DNA of 7,459 nucleotides from Thermoplasmata archaeon (GTDB lineage: Archaea > Thermoplasmatota > Thermoplasmata > Thermoplasmatales > Thermoplasmataceae): contig JAJZOM010000178.1 of the NCBI GenBank assembly GCA_021811505.1, positions 1-7,459 of the forward strand. The letters run 5' to 3'. Each line of letters opens with the position of its first letter. The stretch's first letter is position 1. This document shows positions 5,495 to 7,459 of the stretch, piece after piece. The notes beneath the pieces are model-generated. The model was not told the origin of the DNA. It searched no databases and saw only the letters and a program-made list of their open reading frames with translations. The position numbers were made by a program, and so were the translations under genes.

Positions 5495-6208
5495 CTACTT
5501 CAGGGTAATGTTAATCCTTCTGCTGATCTTACCCTTTACGAGGTTTGTCTTATACTCGACAAGTCCTATTTCTCTTGTGTTCTTAACGTTAGTTCCAAAC
5601 TCCATCTGGTCAGGAATACCATCAATCTTCAATACACGGATCTGGTCAAAATCAGGCACCCTTCCCTTGCAGATTTTCATCATCTGTTCTTCCTTGAGAA
5701 ACTCATCCCGGGGCGTGTTCGTGAATTTTACCTCTTTACTTTCCTGAGCCATCTTATTTACAACTCTGAAGAGTTCGTCCACATTTTCCTGGGTTATCTC
5801 GTCCATTTCGAGATCGAACCATGCCTGGTCGTCATAGGTCTGGTTGATTCTGGTTGTCGATCCGAACAGTTGGAACGCCACACCGCTGATCATCTTTAGC
5901 GCAGTCCTGAATCTCATGTGTAAATATCGCACGTCCCAGTCGATGATTTGCTGAACTTTTTTTCCATCTATGTCATCCGGGAATGTATCGTGCGACATGA
6001 GATGAACACTGTCACCGTCAGACCATGCATCAACAATAGTATATTCTTTGCCGTCGATTTTAACTTTCCCGCGGTCATTAGGTTGTCCTTCTCCTGTTGG
6101 ATAGAATATTGATTGATCAATGACTAAATCCGTAAATTCGTGCCACAACGCAGTGCTTTCACACTCTTTCTGGTACTGGTCGTCGAGATAAAGAAGCTTT
6201 GTTTCCAT
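5495..6208 (-). CDS. alaX: AlaX-like protein (alanyl-tRNA editing family) lacking all zinc ligands
   Basis: A 237-residue protein with the architecture of AlaX-M, the free-standing relative of the alanyl-tRNA synthetase editing domain that hydrolyses Ser-tRNA(Ala). The N-terminal beta-barrel carries FYPTGEGQPNDRG (35-47), where the family usually has GGGQP. The editing core follows, with MRFRTALKMI (98-107) and QMEFGTNVKNTREIG (201-215), ending in RRINITLK. Canonical proteins hold zinc with HxxxH in the first core motif and CxxxH in the second. Here these positions are Arg101, Lys105, Glu203 and Asn207, so the known metal site cannot form. The frame is intact and flanking residues are conserved, which argues against decay or sequencing error. 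It may be a tRNA-binding non-enzyme or have a changed mechanism or substrate; family membership is sure, activity is not. It is first gene of an operon with the zinc-ribbon membrane protein and diverges from folC. A TATA-like box supports the ATG as a leaderless start. Confidence 0.9.
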   Translation of the reverse strand: METKLLYLDDQYQKECESTALWHEFTDLVIDQSIFYPTGEGQPNDRGKVKIDGKEYTIVDAWSDGDSVHLMSHDTFPDDIDGKKVQQIIDWDVRYLHMRFRTALKMISGVAFQLFGSTTRINQTYDDQAWFDLEMDEITQENVDELFRVVNKMAQESKEVKFTNTPRDEFLKEEQMMKICKGRVPDFDQIRVLKIDGIPDQMEFGTNVKNTREIGLVEYKTNLVKGKISRRINITLK

Positions 6209-6228
6209 CTGTTCTTGAATGCTCTGCC

Positions 6229-6240
6229 GTATTTATTTTT
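6229..6240 (-). promoter_or_regulatory. TATA-like box for the AlaX/membrane-protein operon
   Basis: On the minus strand the element reads AAAAATAAATAC and is centred about 26 bases upstream of the ATG at 6208. It predicts a leaderless message. The match to consensus is moderate. Confidence 0.45.
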
Positions 6241-6296
6241 GATTACGCTTCCAGTCAAGGTTACAGAAAACGAAAAAAGGTATCCATAGGGAAATA

Positions 6297-6306
6297 ACTA
6301 TAAGAT
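6297..6306 (+). promoter_or_regulatory. TATA-like box for folC
   Basis: AACTATAAGA is centred about 26 bases before the GTG at 6328, the leaderless distance. The spacing supports the GTG as start. It sits in the 119-base gap shared with the divergent AlaX promoter. Confidence 0.45.
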
Positions 6307-6327
6307 TAGATGTAACATACACGCTTT

Positions 6328-7459
6328 GTGGTTACGGACGAACTCAGCTATCTTTATGGGTTGGCTAGGGAAGGTATAAAACTTGACTTATCTGTTATGA
6401 GGGAATTCTCAGGCATTCTGGGGAATCCTGAACAGAAATTCCGGGTATTCCATGTTGCCGGTACAAATGGTAAAGGTTCGACTTCCGCTTATATATATAA
6501 CATTTTAATGAAGAAATACTCGAGCGGTCTCTACACCTCTCCACACCTGATCAAATTCAATGAACGAATACTCATGAACAGGGAACTGATAAAAGATCAG
6601 GAAATAGAAGATTTCGTCGCAAAAAACAGGTCTGTTATGACTTCAATGGCGGAATCAAACAGGAATCCAACTTTTTTCGAGACCACAACTATGCTTGCAT
6701 TTACACATTTTGCTGATAGTGGTGCCCAGTATGCAAGCATTGAAGTTGGACTTGGAGGCAGGCTGGATGCAACAAACATAGTGAACCCCGAAGTCAGCAT
6801 CATAACGCAGATAGGATACGAACATTTCGATAAACTGGGTTGTTCTCTGACTTCGATAGCTATGGAGAAGGGCGGCATAATTAAACCAGATGTCCCGGTA
6901 GTCCTCGGAGACACAAAACCGGAAGTCGTAAATACAATCCGCAAACTTGCAGAAGTGAGGCAGTCAAAATTCATTCACGTACCTGCGAACTGTGAAATCA
7001 CTGACCTGTCCAGTGATCTGGCAGGAACATCTTTCGTCTTGAAGACTCCAAAAAAGGAGTACAAGCTCAAGACATCATTGATCGGCAATTTCCAGCCTAG
7101 AAATGCGGCAGCTGCAGTTCTCGCATTAGAGAATTCCAGTGCGGACAAAATAATGAAACGTGACATTGAAACTGGAATCAAGAACACTCGCTGGCCTGGC
7201 AGAATGGAAATTATTCGAAACGATCCAAAGGTAATGGTAGATTGCGCCCATAATCCCCCTGCGGCTAACGCTTTGAAGAATTCGCTGAGCGAATATAATT
7301 TCCCGAATCCGTTGCTTGTCATCGGGATACTTTCTGACAAGGATTCTTATTCTTACCTCCACGCCATAAGGGGTATTTCTGACAGAGTGATATTTACTTC
7401 ACCAAATGAGCCGTTGAGGGCTATACCGCCTGAGAAACTGGCATCCATGTCGTCTGGAC
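6328..7459 (+). CDS. folC: Folylpolyglutamate synthase / dihydrofolate synthase, 3'-truncated by the window edge
   Basis: The frame starts at GTG and is open to the right edge, showing 377 residues of a Mur-ligase-family protein that usually has about 400-450. It joins glutamate to dihydropteroate or to folates, with ATP forming an acyl-phosphate, in the cytoplasm. Visible motifs in order are the P-loop HVAGTNGKGST (42-52), SPHLIKFNERI (71-81), TFFETTTMLAF (115-125), EVGLGGRLDATN (139-150), IGYEHFDKLG (162-171), AMEKGGIIK (178-186), LIGNFQPRNAAAA, TRWPGRMEII and DCAHNPPAANAL. The last block opens the C-terminal domain. The family usually has Asp-His where this has Glu-His in IGYEH, and DGAHNP where this has DCAHNP; both are conservative. 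The sequence cannot tell synthase, polyglutamylase or both apart. The GTG is chosen because the protein then begins just before the conserved N-terminal helix and a TATA-like box lies 26 bases upstream. Confidence 0.93.
   Translation, partial: MVTDELSYLYGLAREGIKLDLSVMREFSGILGNPEQKFRVFHVAGTNGKGSTSAYIYNILMKKYSSGLYTSPHLIKFNERILMNRELIKDQEIEDFVAKNRSVMTSMAESNRNPTFFETTTMLAFTHFADSGAQYASIEVGLGGRLDATNIVNPEVSIITQIGYEHFDKLGCSLTSIAMEKGGIIKPDVPVVLGDTKPEVVNTIRKLAEVRQSKFIHVPANCEITDLSSDLAGTSFVLKTPKKEYKLKTSLIGNFQPRNAAAAVLALENSSADKIMKRDIETGIKNTRWPGRMEIIRNDPKVMVDCAHNPPAANALKNSLSEYNFPNPLLVIGILSDKDSYSYLHAIRGISDRVIFTSPNEPLRAIPPEKLASMSSG

Noticed and set aside
5477..5899. A 140-codon frame on the + strand opposite the AlaX-like gene.
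   Set aside because: The minus-strand frame matches the AlaX family along its full length, so the opposite frame is incidental.
5495..6208. The AlaX-like gene as a pseudogene or a product of sequencing errors.
   Set aside because: There is no frameshift or stop. The four ligand changes are separate substitutions in otherwise conserved motifs, and a promoter-like element and an operon partner are in place.
6597..7362. Minus-strand frames of 78-125 codons at the right end.
   Set aside because: They lie opposite folC, which has all its signature motifs in one uninterrupted + frame.

Overview
The window reads as ordinary, densely coded archaeal chromosome, most likely from a Thermoplasmata-like euryarchaeon. 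Three things support this. The information-processing genes are of archaeal type: a hypusine-bearing IF-5A, ribosomal protein L10e (uL16) and a free-standing AlaX. TATA-like boxes lie about 23-32 bases before most start codons, so many mRNAs would be leaderless or nearly so. Genes are short-spaced, and GTG and TTG starts occur beside ATG. The lineage is an inference; no rRNA or other marker is present to settle it.

Layout, left to right. A polytopic membrane protein truncated by the left edge (2-733, +) is followed by a metal-dependent amidohydrolase of the MTA/SAH deaminase family (764-2029, +) with a hairpin and T-run behind it. A two-gene operon follows: IF-5A (2106-2495, +) overlapping an agmatinase-family ureohydrolase (2453-3352, +). 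A palindrome separates this from the convergent L10e gene (3425-3955, -). L10e shares a divergent promoter region with a 53-residue AbrB-like DNA-binding protein (4117-4278, +). Next is a leftward operon of an AlaX-like protein (6208 to 5495, -) and, 18 bases on, a membrane protein with a C-terminal zinc ribbon (5476 to 4397, -). A folylpolyglutamate/dihydrofolate synthase (6328 to beyond the right edge, +) diverges from it.

How the genes fit together. The deaminase, IF-5A and ureohydrolase can be read as one polyamine/hypusine theme. The ureohydrolase feeds spermidine synthesis, spermidine is the aminobutyl donor for hypusination of IF-5A Lys36, and methylthioadenosine released by aminopropyl transfer is a candidate substrate for the deaminase. 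This linkage is inferred from family knowledge and adjacency.

The most unusual object is the AlaX-like protein. It aligns along its whole length with AlaX-M editing proteins, but all four zinc ligands of the family (HxxxH and CxxxH) are replaced, by Arg101, Lys105, Glu203 and Asn207, in an intact reading frame. The deaminase likewise keeps its metal and catalytic residues but lacks several residues that bind substrate in a characterised homologue. I see no CRISPR array, insertion sequence, tRNA, rRNA or prophage. No stretch without a gene exceeds about 160 bases.
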